The notes beneath the pieces were generated by a model. It saw nothing but the letters and a program-made list of their open reading frames with translations. It had not been told where the DNA came from and made no database searches. This document shows positions 11,038 to 22,193 of a DNA stretch of 64,000 bases, one piece after another (within the stretch, counting starts at the first letter, position 1; every line of letters starts with the position of its first letter). The stretch is from contig BRKX01000007.1 of assembly GCA_026008535.1 (NCBI GenBank), positions 9,571,001 through 9,635,000 of the forward strand. The letters are read 5' to 3'. The stretch is from Perilla frutescens (Eukaryota > Streptophyta > Magnoliopsida > Lamiales > Lamiaceae). Position numbers and translations under genes: made by a program.

Positions 11038-11344
11038 GTTGAAGACACTCATTTGCGGTGATAGTGTACTGCATATCAACAAGCTCCTTGTTGACAATAA
11101 AATACTACGTTTTAATGTGTGATATTCTAGAAATTGTGTTCGTCATCAGCTCTATATCAATGGGTGTGAGAGTGAGCAAGAGATCCAGAGTTTGGGAGGA
11201 TGCTTCAAAAGCATTTGTGAGAACCAGTTCTTGTGCTTGATCTTTGGTTCCATCATTCTTAGGGGATGCTGGGAAGGAGTCACTAGGGGATCAACTTCAA
11301 TAATGTTTTTCACAATGAACTTGCAAAATTGGCAGGTTAGAGAT
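11038..11344 (-). pseudogene. Upstream part of the split coiled-coil ORF
   Basis: Minus-strand sequence reads QAQELVLTNAFEASSQTLD and then LLLTLTPIDIELMTN before a stop near 11110, and VNKELVDMQYTITANECLQ up to the LTR border at 11038. It joins in sense to 4922 on the far side of the inserted copia element. I do not recognise the protein; it follows a copia gag remnant on the same strand. Confidence 0.4.
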
Positions 11345-11795
11345 GCGTTTTAGTTCCAAACCATCTAAGAGCCCAGTCTCGTTTTCTTTTCTAGAAGCAC
11401 TAACAACACTAATTGTACCACTCCAACTTTTTGGTAAGAAAGAAAACAAAATTAAGGCTCAAACCTCTTCATCAAAGTCAATCTCAATGGAGCTCAACTG
11501 GATTGTAATCAAATTAAACCCATTAAAATGATCAACAACCATCGTACTCTCTTTGATGGTTTTTTTTTTCTTTTGTTGTATGGAGCACCACGTTTCTGGA
11601 CAACGATAATCGTATCACACTCATTACCTTTCTATCCCGTAACTTCCATTCATCCCCCTTCGTAGTTTCTGGTTTTAGGTTTTTACCAAGAAGTTAATAC
11701 AAATCTTTACCATAGAGATAATCATCGATTTACATATTCCAAAATCCGAAATCTGTTCCGTCAAACTTTTCCACTAGCATCTTCCCGTCTCCCAT
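11345..11795 (-). pseudogene. Gag remnant of an older copia element
   Basis: A minus-strand ATG at 11795 begins MGDGKMLVEKFDGTDFGFWNM, followed by DDYLYGKDLY, KPETTKGDEWKL and VIRLSLSRNVV, all typical of the N-terminal half of copia gag. Further on VVDHFNGFNLITIQLSS is the UBN2 region. Stops interrupt at about 11730 and 11430. The primer-binding site and LTR lie directly upstream. Confidence 0.8.
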
Positions 11796-11826
11796 CGTAT
11801 ATGCCCTTGCTGAATCTGGAGTTCGA

Positions 11827-11838
11827 GCTCTGATACCA
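11827..11838 (-). other. Primer-binding site of the older copia element
   Basis: On the minus strand TGGTATCAGAGC, a full match to the initiator-Met tRNA complement, lies two bases inside the LTR end. Confidence 0.9.
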
Positions 11839-11840
11839 GT

Positions 11841-12204
11841 TGTTACGAATAAGATAGAAAATAATTAATCTCGAAAAGTAATAAGAACACGAAGAAATTG
11901 TTATGACTACGCACTGCCAAGCCAAGTTATTCTCTAGAAATGTATTTTTGGATTAAGTTTACAATTACATTGAGAGATTATTTATAATAGGGGAACTTAA
12001 AATAAATAAGGCCTAAAAAAACTACTTAAAATTCTAGCATACCAGCCCACCAGATAAGGTGTAGGCACACCTTATTTGTAATCTACCGTTGTATCATATG
12101 ACCATATCCTTCTGCAGGATAAGGCGTGTGCGCGCCTTATTTGGTCTTCGCTGTTGTAATTAGTGGTCATAATCTTAATACTTTTCAGGCTCCATAACTC
12201 AACA
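11841..12204 (-). repeat. 5' LTR of the older copia element (364 bp)
   Basis: The block starts TGTTGAGTTATGG and ends CGTAACA on the minus strand, with TGTT/AACA inverted ends and the primer-binding site just inside. The partner 3' LTR was not found in the left part of the window, so it is deleted or too diverged to see by eye. Confidence 0.75.
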
Positions 12205-13094
12205 TTATGAATGTTTGATGTCATTAATATTATTATTTATGCACACGTTTTCTTAATAAATAAATTTTTAGTATAACGATAATTTCGGTATACCGTGAAA
12301 TTTTTGTATATCCAAATATTGGTACGGTAAGATATACAGTAAGTAGGTATGGTAAGTATATGCATTGTGTTATACCAACCTTAAGGTATACTGAACGAAA
12401 GTATACCAAAGATAAGATACGACAATGGTACAATTTTTATAATACCGTAAATTAAAATAAGATAAAAAGTATGTGAAAAAGATAAGATATGCCATACCTT
12501 CTTACCCCTATCTATGAGTGCATGAATAATAGAAAAAATGGCCTTTTTCTTAATGTTAAATTGTAATTTACCTAAGTTCCTGCCTACGATAATTAATGAT
12601 TAAGTACTAATTAATGGTAGTGAAATAGTACTTCAAAACAGTCAGGATCTGAGATCATACATTCAATTATACACAAATTTAATTAATGTACGTACTATGG
12701 TATATACTTATTCATCGATAAACAACATTTTCAAACAATAATAAATTTCCCTGAGCTATGCGCTCTAGCTTTTCCCCATACTAACGTCTACGAATTGAAC
12801 CATTTTTTTTAACGTCCGATTTATATAAACTAATTCTCGAATTAAACTATAGTTGACTACATATATAATCACAATCAAATGCACAATCATGCCCATATAA
12901 ATTTAGACGATAAAACTTAGTTTGTGTAAATTAGAGGAATATATATAATCATAATCGATAAATTAATGATTAAATGGTTTAAAGTGCGTTTCTCATGTTC
13001 AACGTATGTTTAATTGATTACTTTAAAATAACATTTTTTTTCACTATCGTGCATATGGATATATTATTGAAAGTATAAAAATATATTGATAAAA
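12205..13094. other. Intergenic DNA with GGTATAC/GTATACC-rich segment
   Basis: No gene is visible. From about 12275 to 12480 the sequence is dense in short palindromic GGTATAC, GTATACC and GGTACGG motifs, suggesting a decayed element with subterminal repeats. The rest is AT-rich. Confidence 0.5.
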
Positions 13095-13728
13095 ATTTGT
13101 ATGAGACCATCTAACTGGTCTCTCGCGTTAGACGGGTCAAATAGGACCTAAATTCGCACGAAAAACTCATCCAAATCCGCAAAAACGGTCAGCCCACGGT
13201 ATAAAATAAAGTATCACTAATTATATGTCGAAATATCACTTAATATGAATTGAAGTATCATCAATTATGAAGTATTTTGACATGTTAAAAAGAAAATAAA
13301 TGAATTATTTTCTACATAAATCATGATGTAAGGTTTTAATTTAGTTGATTCATTTATTTTCTTTTTGAATGTTTGTTGATTCTCCAGATATTATATATCA
13401 TCATGTATGAAGTAAAGTATCACTAATTATGTGTCGAAATATCACTTAATATAAATTGAAGTATCATCAACTATAAAGTGTTTTCACATGATAAGAAAAA
13501 ATAAATGAATTATTTTCTACATAAATCATAATGTGGACTTTTAAATTAATTTAAAAATTAAATATATATTTGTAAAAAATAAAAAATAAATAAAAAGTGA
13601 AAAAAAAGGAAAAGAGAATGGAGAGGGGGAAGAGGACCATTAAAAAAGAAGACTAAAAAAATAAAAGGGGATCCGTCTAACGTCTAACGTGAGAGATCAA
13701 TTGTGTCACACAAGTATGTCTCAAATAC
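13095..13728. mobile_element. MITE-like element with internal direct repeats
   Basis: Ends are imperfect inverted repeats: left GTCTCTCGCGTTAGACGGGTC (13117-13137) against right, read in reverse, GATCTCTCACGTTAGACG. Inside lie two direct copies of about 135 bp (13205-13335 and 13405-13540) sharing AAAGTATCACTAATTAT, TCGAAATATCACTTAATAT and AATTATTTTCTACATAAATCAT. No coding sequence. Confidence 0.65.
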
Positions 13729-14600
13729 GTTCGATTCATCTAAAAGAGAATACAAATAAATGCTCATTGTATAAAAAAACTACGAAAATAAGTAGTCTAT
13801 TCTTCTGCCAATATATTAATAAATATTCATTGTATATATCTACTAATAAAATAATACTTACCGTGTAATATGAATTCAAGTTACTTGCGTTTATTGGTAA
13901 ACTGTACGGTATAAAGTTTGATGCACAAAAGTTAGAGATCAAATCCGATTTACACTTAAAATTCAATAAAATAAATAAATAAATAACAATAAAGCATATT
14001 TTACTACATTGTCTAAATCGTACTAGCTTGTATTTAAGAAAAATAATAATTTATACTAATATAAAGGGACCATAGATTTATTCAATGATCTTTAAAAAAA
14101 CTATCATCTCAACAATTTATCAAAATCAATAAATAAATTTTCCCTTTACCAATTTCCATTTTCCCAACTTTTTTGCGGAAGTCAGAACGCCATTTAGAAA
14201 AAATATGCCATTGGAAATAATATTTAGTATGCAATTGACGTGGAGAACTAAAAAAATGAATGATGATATTATTTTTGACTATTAATATACTGACGATATT
14301 TGTTTTTTTTATAATGTAAATAGATTTTATAGTTACTAACTTACTAGTGTCAACTCAAAAATAATATTGTCATATATATATATATATATGTATGATATTG
14401 GTATATTAATTATATGAATAATGCTAGCCAGTATGATTAAGACATTAGTACTTTATTCGGTCTAAGACTCTAAGTTGGGCAACATAAAATAAGAGCAGTT
14501 GTCCATCATTACTTGGAAAAAAGGAAAAAAAAAAAGAGCAGTTTCATAAAAGAAATTTAAAATAAAAAATTACTGGTCAAATAGTAGCAGTTCCGAAGCA
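13729..14600. other. AT-rich intergenic DNA
   Basis: No gene seen. A TA run lies at about 14373-14390. The sequence leads into the 5' end of the PGR transcript. Confidence 0.6.
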
Positions 14601-14639
14601 AGTATACAGACTGATAAATGAGGGGAGATTCAATTTCGT

Positions 14640-14893
14640 TTCAAAACCGCCGAAAACAGAGTTGAAACTTCTTTGATTTCGATAATTTCAGGTATTTTTC
14701 GAGGTAAAGCTTTAAACTTTATTCAAGTTTTTGTTTTGTTAAAATGTTTGTGTGGATTTGTGTGAATAAATGCCCGTGTGAATGATCGAGGATTAAGTAA
14801 GTGAGCTGTGGTTTTGTTTGAAATGAGAAGTTATAATTAGTGAATTAGGGATTGCGACTTTTGTGGGATTCGTTCTGTTTGATTGATTGATTG

Positions 14894-14935
<42 letters not shown>

Positions 14936-16040
14936 GATGTTTAAAGCTGAGGTCCAGAAAAGATGGAGAAAAGTGTTTGAAAGAGTAGTTTTTATCAGCA
15001 TTTATCTTAGTTGTGTAGGCCTTATAATCTGATAGGGGAGATAATATTATCATATGGAGATTTGGTGGAAATCTCAGAATATGTTTTCAGATGATGTGAT
15101 TATTGATGTCCATTAGTTTCTTTCATGTGGATTATCTGTAAAGGTTACTGTTTGATTGCCTCTATACTTCTATCTCTGGAGGGGAATGCTTTTTTTGCTG
15201 GGATTGCGAAGCCTAGATGGAAGAATGATAGTCGGTTTCTTGATTATCATCACATGATGATATTGTTACTTTTAATGTTCATGAAAGAAAAAATCATATA
15301 ATATGACTCGTGTCGTGGATGATCATTTAATATGGCATGAAATAAGCCTATTTAGCTATTTTTCATGGATGTTTATCAGATTCTGTAGTGTGATTTTGTG
15401 CTCGTCAAATTCTACAATAAGGTGTTTCACCAGAGTGATCTTTTGACAGAAATTTGTTATGATGCTGATTGATTGTGTCTATATAAAACCAGTGCCTAAA
15501 TTTAGGGTAGGATGGCCCATGTTGCAATGTGACGACCATTCACTCAAAGAATTGTTGTAATATGGCTTCTGATTGTTTCTCATACAAGGGCCTAACTATT
15601 TGTGTCCTCTTATAGGAAAGCTTCTAATTTATACCATACTATTACTCTATCCTTGGTGGCAATGTTGGACCTCAAAATAGAAACAATTTTGAAGTCCATT
15701 TTCTATCTAATTCCACCACTCCTATTTTTGGTTTCGAAGTTCATGGCGTGTTTCTGTTTTAAATATGTTGGTTGAGCAGTAATTATATGCATTAAACCTG
15801 TTGAACTAGAGTTATGATGTACTAAAAGATGAAGAAGCAAGATATAATATTAATAGCATCTAGAGGTATATGAATTGCAGGTAGTTTACTGTATTAGTAT
15901 AAAACAATTTTTGTATGCTAAATTGCATTGGCATTTTAGTTAATAGGAAACAGTGATGCAGAAAAGCTGGTGCTTTACTAATTCAGAATCTCCATTTTGA
16001 TTTTCAGCCTGTTCTGAAGTTGGACGAGTGAACAGGTGAT
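14640..16040 (+). other. Probable 5' untranslated exon and leader intron of PGR
   Basis: A plausible first exon ends at 14703 with donor CGAG/GTAAAGC. An acceptor TTTTCAG ends at 16007, leaving a 33-base leader before the start codon, which has an in-frame stop at 16029. The intervening 1.3 kb shows no coding frame, and contains an ATT trinucleotide run at 14894-14935. The exon start near 14640 is a guess from base composition. Confidence 0.5.
14880..14935. repeat. GATT/ATT microsatellite
   Basis: Four GATT-type units are followed by about 14 perfect ATT units, in the presumed leader intron of PGR. Confidence 0.95.
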
Positions 16041-19000
16041 ATGGAAAGAACTTTGGTTCAAACATTGGTTGCAGCAGTTCTTGCGGCTGCAATTGTCATC
16101 AGGTCATATAGAAAGAAGTCCCTTGACCTTTCGGGAGCTCTTGCTGGTTTCGTTGTCATGACAATTCATACTGCCGTGAATTACAGGTATCTCTTCTCCT
16201 ATGTAGCTATATATTTGGAACATGTTTAACATGCCCGTGCATGCCCATAATCTATTTTCTCTTCTCAAATATGGTGTTTAAATTAATTGTAGGTTTGGCG
16301 CTCTGCTACTTGTCTTCTTTGCTACTTCTTCAATGTTAACAAAACTAGGTGAGGACAGAAAGAAGAAAGTTGATGCAGATTTCAAGGAAGGTGGTCAACG
16401 CAATTGGTATCATCTCTGGCTCTCTCAAAGACAAAAAATTATGTGTGCATAAGTTGCTGATGATTTATAAAATAGACTTTGGTTATTTTACTTTTCCCTG
16501 GTCTTTTATTAATATGATTCAATACAAGTTTGCCTTGCACTAAAAGTGAAATGATGTTACTTTAGCTGGGAAGTGCACTGGCTACTTCTTTGAATGGAAA
16601 AAACGCAATTACTTTGCCTTATCTCTGGATCTGGATGAGTTCATTAAATTTATTTGTAATTCAACTCGTTTATCCATAAATCTGAAAGATACTATTCTAA
16701 AATAACTGGATTAGGTTTTTCCTGGCTATGGACTCACCTAAAAGGCTCAATTTATTCTGCACTACTTAAATAGCAATTTCATCGTACAAGATACCAAAGA
16801 ACTTTTCATGACAGTGCTTTAATTAGCAGTACGCTCATTGCTATGTTTGAAATCTGAACACCATATAACCCCACAATTATGAGTATGTTCAATGTTTCTA
16901 CTTAAAAGGCATCCTTGTTTCTCTTAAGAGTCTATCATGTATACTATTGCACTTTTGGCTCTTTAACGATAAGAAATAGACATACAATAATAATAATAAG
17001 TTCTTTTTGCTATATTCATGTCTGTCGCACCTAGTTAATGTGATTGAAGTATTTCCCACTTTCTGGAATTTGTATTCTGCATCTCAACAAGTTTCTTTAC
17101 GCAAGAGGCTGAAATCAAAGCCTTCTGGTTAATTTTGTAAGATTTAAAAAACTAGAATTTCTCTTCCTTTTACAGGATACAAGTTTTTTCGAATAGTGGC
17201 ATCGCCACACTTTTAGTCCTGATTGCTTGGACACAGGCGGGCACGCAGGACTTTTGTCTAAATTCAAAAGAATCACGTTTTATGACCTCCCTAGCTGGTG
17301 GTATTCTTGGTCACTATTGTTGCTCAAATGGGGACACGTGGTCATCTGAGCTTGGGGTTCTCAGTGATGAGCAGCCACGACTTATTACGAACTTCAAGGT
17401 GGACATGCACAGCTATGATTATTTAACACTCATGCATAAAGATTGAAATGCTTCTATTTTTTCTCATTTTCTCTGTATTTCAAGTTACCCTTTTTAATTT
17501 TAGCACGTCTGTTTGTCTTCATTAAAGTGCATGTTCCTAGACGGTTCTTTCCATGTGTTGATGGGAAAATACCAAACGGAATACTTTCCATGTGGATTTT
17601 TATTATTTGTATGATAAAAAAAAAGGGATCCTTTTTTTTCAGGAAAAGGAAAAATCAGAATTCTTCTGCATTTAATTGTTTTTATTTCTCTCTCTTTGTA
17701 TATCTAATTCAATTTAAACTAATGTGGAATTTTATTACTTGTATGAAAATAATTAAAGTCTTTTTTTTTTGTCTCAGGAAGGGAAAAGTCAGATTTTTTC
17801 TGTATTTTTAAAAAATAATTCTATCTTTATGTATATCTTGGTTGTACAGAAACTATTGTGGAATTTTACTATTTATATGACAATAAAAAGGGATCTATTT
17901 TTATTTTTTTATTCTTGGCTCATGAAAGGGAAGAATTAGAATTCTTCTGTATTTAAATTTTTGAATTCTATCTTTTTATATAGTGCCTGATCCTTTCTTA
18001 ATTTAACCAGCCAGTTCGGAAGGGTACAAATGGTGGTGTGACAAAGGCGGGATTTCTTGCTGCTGCTGCTGCAGGCTGTGTGCTTGGGATTGCATTTGTT
18101 ATCGTAGGATTTCTCACTACGAACTGCACTTTTAATATAGCTATGAAGCAGCTATTGGTGATACCACTTTCAGCTCTTGCTGGATTGTGCGGAAGTGCAA
18201 TTGATTCTTTACTGGGAGCAACCCTCCAATACAGTGGTTTCTGTAGTGTCCGAAATAAGGTGATATTTCTGAACTTAATTCTTGTTTGGTGAATCTATGC
18301 ACTTATCCATTGAATGCATACCTGAGAGCTAATAACGTGATATCGCTTTTATTTGCATCACCATGTAATAAGAAAGAGTAACTGAATTCTCTCCAATCTA
18401 TCAGTCATTTTTGGCTAAAATAATTTTGTGATGCTATTAGAGGCTTTGGTAGATCCTCTAGCACCTTCAGTTGCAAATATGCTTCCAGGAGAACTTTTAT
18501 TCCCTCGAGTGTGAAATAAGAAAAAACCTGGTGTGACCTTGTTGGGGAAGATTAGTGAAGGATTTGATGCAAATTGTTATGATCATTTACGTGAATCGTG
18601 TTTAATAATGGATGCTTATTGTCAAGCTAGAACATTAAAGGCAGCCAATGTTTTCTGTAATTGGTCGTTTTCTTGTTCCAGACTTCCAGTTCGTATTTAA
18701 TTAACTCGTCAAGCAAACAAATGCAGTTACTATGATGTCTTTGACTCAAATTTATCAAATGTGAGCCGACTTCCATAGCAGCGTAGCTTTGCTACTAAAT
18801 ACCAATTCTTTGTAGTTGTTATTGATATGAATATGATTACTGAAAACTGCAGTAATAGTTGTTCTTTGCTTTGTATGCAAATATTTTACTCGGAAGAAAA
18901 ATTACGAGGCCTAGTGTTAGAGTTTTTGTGAAACAAATGCTTTGGGTTGGACCGAAAGGCCCGTGGTACGACAAATTTGAATTTCTATGCAACATTGAGA

Positions 19001-19406
19001 GTACCTTTCCCTAGTCCGAGAGGACCGGGAAGGACTTATCGTGCTGATGTTAAACGTTTGGTAGCCAAGTGCGGAGTGAATAACTGCTGAAAGCGTCCGA
19101 GTAGTAAGCCCACCCCAAAATGACTGTTCTTTTCTCCTCTGTTCTTCGGCTTTTCAACTTTAAATCTGTGTGGTTTTTTGTTTTCGTTCTTACTGTTTCA
19201 TCATCATCGATTTCATCATCATCAATTTATAATAATCGTAACCTAATTGTGATTCTTCGATCTTCGAACTGCAGGTTGTCGGAAAACCAGGTCCGACGGT
19301 GAAGAAGATCTCGGGTCTTAGCATACTCGACAACAATGCAGTAAATTTTGTATCTATTTTGCTAACGACTGTGCTCACTTCCATAGCTTGCTCATACATA
19401 TTCTAA
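16041..19406 (+). CDS. PGR: TMEM19/DUF92 membrane protein, PGR-like (complete, five coding exons)
   Basis: Exons: 16041-16186, 16293-16406, 17176-17398, 18011-18259, 19275-19406; all introns are GT-AG and phases join to 287 codons plus stop, the usual length of plant TMEM19-like proteins. The Arabidopsis relative (protein PGR) is described as a plasma-membrane glucose-responsive regulator; the family also includes VTE6-type phytyl-phosphate kinases. Visible hydrophobic segments: VQTLVAAVLAAAIVI and ALAGFVVMTIH (exon 1), GALLLVFFATSS (exon 2), GIATLLVLIAW (exon 3), AGFLAAAAAGCVLGIAFVI and LLVIPLSALAGLCGS (exon 4), FVSILLTTVLTSIACSYIF (exon 5). Family motifs GDTWSSELGVLS, VRKGTNGGVTKAG and DSLLGATLQYSGFC are intact. 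The start is chosen because an in-frame stop lies 12 bases upstream. Confidence 0.93.
18990..19128 (+). other. Plastid 23S rRNA fragment inside PGR intron 4 (NUPT)
   Basis: The segment matches the 3' part of plastid-type 23S rRNA: CCTAGTCCGAGAGGACCGGG, then GGTAGCCAAGTGCGGAGTGA, TAACTGCTGAAAGC and AGTAGTAAGCCCACCCCAAA. Bases that in the plastid gene follow GGGAAGGAC (about 18 nt) are missing, and there are scattered changes. It is therefore a non-functional organelle DNA insertion, transcribed in sense within the intron and spliced out. A bacterial source is unlikely but cannot be excluded without a search. Confidence 0.85.
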
Positions 19407-20236
19407 GGAATTGTATCAAAATAATGAGCGTTTTATGCGGTTGATTTCCGATCATGAAATTGATGTGTAACGAAGAATGATATTTGAGCATGATTACATG
19501 ATGCGACCATCTAATTAATAAATTATTGGAGAAATACATTTTTAAGTTCTTCTTTTATATTTTTTCATCATGTTCATATTCTTTTTTTCTTGAAAACACT
19601 TATATCAAACCGTCTAATAAGTAATAAGTCACATTCGCCCAAACTGCCATTTTCAGCAAGCGCGTGTGCCCACCGTGACACTACACACGGCCCTGACTTT
19701 AATTCTTAGTTTTTTCTTTATTTTTAATTTTATTTTTCATAACCAACCAAATTAGAGTTTATTAATCTCAACTAGAAATAATCCTAACTAAAACACTAAA
19801 CTCAAATTAGTAATAAATTATAATTGTGAAATAACAAATCTTAAATAAAATTAACTAAAAAAAATTAAAATTGAGTACTAAAGATAATAATAAACCCCAA
19901 TTATGAAAAAAAATTAACCCAAATGGAAGAGATTCTAAAAAGTAAAATTATATATAAACTCTAATTTTAAATTAATTAAAAACTAAAAATAAAAGAAAAT
20001 TATAAACCAAAATTTAGAAAATGCAAAAAATATTTCAAGTTTCTTTGTTTGTTGAATTTGGTAACAAAATGCGGTACATGAACTACATCTTAATTTCTGT
20101 ACATTTAATCATAAAATCTAGTCTATTAATTATTCCAAAAAAAATCTTGGAGCAAGACGTGTATTCCTGCTCTGCATTAGCATCCTCTCTCAAAAAGAAG
20201 AATGGCTAATTAATTAAGTATATGAGCTATATAACT

Positions 20237-20238
<2 letters not shown>
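19407..20238. other. Intergenic DNA between PGR and the small KEN-box gene
   Basis: The first 100-150 bp is probably the PGR 3' untranslated region. After that the DNA is strongly AT-rich, with blocks resembling the dispersed AT repeat at 19790-19990. No gene seen. Confidence 0.6.
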
Positions 20239-20283
<45 letters not shown>

Positions 20284-20291
20284 CACACACT
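20239..20291. repeat. CT/AC compound microsatellite
   Basis: About 14 CT units (20240-20267) run into about 11 AC units (20269-20290). They lie in the probable 3' untranslated region of the small minus-strand gene. Confidence 0.95.
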
Positions 20292-20610
20292 ATCTATACT
20301 CTTTTCGCAAAATCTTGGAGGAAGACTTGTACTCCTGCTCTGCACCATCATCATCCGCCAGTTTTCGTTTCCGATTACTCGAAAAATCGCAGACTGAAAC
20401 ATATGAAGGCTGCCTAAGCACACTGAAATCGGCCCGATCCGCTGTTCTGTAAAAATGAGTAACATCCCTTAGAGGCCTCCTGCCCTCATTGATCTTCGTC
20501 AATGTGCATTTGCCCATTTTATTTTTCGGGCCGGGCTTCTTCGATAGCGAAAATGGTGGGACATTCTCCTTGTTGTCATGCTCCAACTCATAAATCTTTG
20601 TTACGTCCAT
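20290..20610 (-). CDS. Small 106-aa protein with KEN-box and D-box-like motif, probable cell-cycle protein
   Basis: A single-exon minus-strand ORF from ATG at 20610 to TAG at 20290. It starts MDVTKIYELEHDNKENVPPF. NKENVPP is a canonical KEN-box with the usual downstream prolines, and RRPLRDVTHFY about 40 residues on has the RxxL core of a D-box. Both are degrons of the anaphase-promoting complex, so the protein may be destroyed at mitotic exit (inference). The C-terminus is basic (NRKRKLADD; SSSKILRKEYR), suggesting nuclear location. It resembles small conserved eudicot proteins I cannot name. Start choice: the first Met, directly before a short CT-poor leader. Pyrimidine and AC repeats lie just downstream. 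Confidence 0.72.
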   Translation of the reverse strand: MDVTKIYELEHDNKENVPPFSLSKKPGPKNKMGKCTLTKINEGRRPLRDVTHFYRTADRADFSVLRQPSYVSVCDFSSNRKRKLADDDGAEQEYKSSSKILRKEYR

Positions 20611-21228
20611 TGAAATTTATGATGATGAATTGATGAAGACAGTGAAGTAGAAATATGATGGAAGTGAAGAACAATCTGGTTGTTGTGTGGGAGTTTTATT
20701 TATGCGCATTTTGGATATTTGGTGGGAAGTTTGAAAAAAATGGTTTTAAGATTTTAGAATTGTGGAAAATGAAAATGCAAGTGAATTTTTTTGGATTGGA
20801 GGGAATTTTGATTTGGGAGGCAAATATTTTTTTTGGGTGTTTGCGTGGAATGTGAGAATGTGATTTTTTTGGGGGGTGGAGGGAACTAATTTAAGCAACT
20901 AAATTATTAGGGGATCTGAAATGAAAAGGGACGTCGACAATTTTATTACTATATTGGTTGCGCTTTTGACCGCGTTCAATTGAATAAATTATTAGTCATT
21001 AATGCGAATTCGTATAACCTAATTTTTATAGAATGAATCTTGTTTTATATTTTTACATTCAAATCCTCTATTTATTGCTTCATACGTACCAAAATAAGTG
21101 TGTGTTTAGAATATTTAGTCTGTAACAAAATAAATATCGTTTAATATATTTTCACTTTTTTTTTTTCTCAATTTTAATCCTATCAAATATAGGAAGAGAG
21201 ATAAATATGCATTTATTAGAAAAGTATA
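20611..21228. other. Upstream region of the small gene and intergenic DNA
   Basis: The region divergent from the 106-aa gene has an ORF of 66 codons at 20655-20855 that shows no family features and is probably not a gene. No other signal. Confidence 0.5.
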
Positions 21229-21489
21229 CTCCATCCATTTCATTTTGTTTGTTGTTTTAGAATTTTAATCTAGAATTAACAATTAATTTTTTGGACTAAT
21301 ATATCCCTCCCTTTTATATTACCTAAAATTTTATTCACTTATATTTTCCTAAAAAGTTGAAAAAAATTTCTCTCTCCATATATTTGTAAGGTTAAATTTG
21401 AGAGTGAAGGTGTCAAAATATATAAAACAACAAATATTTTGACACAAAAGAAAAAACCTAAAACAATAAACAAAACGAAACGGAGGGAA
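21229..21489. mobile_element. Stowaway-type MITE (about 261 bp)
   Basis: Terminal inverted repeats read CTCCATCCATTTCATTTTGT on the left and, in reverse complement, TTCCCTCCGTTTCGTTTTGT on the right, and TA dinucleotides flank both ends. The CTCCCTCCGT-like TIR and TA target duplication are the marks of the Stowaway/Mariner group. Internal DNA is AT-rich and non-coding. Confidence 0.8.
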
Positions 21490-21589
21490 TATATTAATAA
21501 GATTTAAGATGGAGTGGAGAGAGATGAGGGGTATATTTGTCAATATTTTTACACAGTTCAAATTTTCTGCTGCGCTTCTTCATGTTTCA

Positions 21590-21880
21590 ATCTGTGTTTC
21601 AATTCACTATTAAATTTATGATTTTAATAATATTAGTATAAAATAAAAATTAATTATAACATAAATAATCATAGTCAACATTGATTAACAAAAAAAATGA
21701 ATTAAAAATTAAAAAAAAATGAAATAATATTCCATAATAATGAATTATTAATTTAAAACTGAAAATTAAATACTAAAAAATAATTATTAACCATGATTGA
21801 GTGGAGTGAATCCTAAAAAATAATTGTAAAATTAAACTAAATCACAAAAAAAAAATTTGAAAAAAAAATATTAAACACTC
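21590..21880. repeat. Dispersed AT-rich repeat, copy B
   Basis: Same orientation and order of shared blocks as 3020-3325; see copy A. It lies about 100 bp from the end of the Stowaway MITE. Confidence 0.6.
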
Positions 21881-22141
21881 GTAATTTAAGAGTGTAAGTT
21901 GGAGTTGCAACCGGACATGTCACGTGATTTTTACATCTTAATTCAGTTAAAGTTTCTAAAACAGCACTTATTTTGATATGGTTGTATTAGTCATTAATGC
22001 GAATTTGTATTAACTGATTGAATAAATCTGGTTTTTTATTTTTATATTTAGATACGCTATTTATTATGTTGGGTTACATAGATTGGATGTTATATTGTAT
22101 CTTGTGGAACATATTACATTTATTATTTATAAGAATATATA

Positions 22142-22193
22142 CTCCCTCCATCCCGATTATACATTCTCTATTACTATTTTGAGGTGTCCTAAT
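22142..22193. mobile_element. Stowaway-type MITE, left fragment (split by copia element 2)
   Basis: Starts with TIR CTCCCTCCATCCCGATTATA after a TA. The matching right part with the inverted end lies at 29218-29441, beyond the copia element. Confidence 0.82.

Noticed and set aside
17443..17811. 122-codon Phe-rich ORF in PGR intron 3
   Set aside because: It is a translation of T-rich intron sequence between two well-supported exons.
18990..19128. A functional rRNA gene
   Set aside because: It is a short, internally deleted fragment of a large-subunit rRNA inside an intron.
20214..20465. 83-codon minus-strand ORF ending in a Val-Cys and Glu-Arg repeat
   Set aside because: The C-terminal part is a translated AC/CT microsatellite, and it overlaps the 106-aa gene in another frame.
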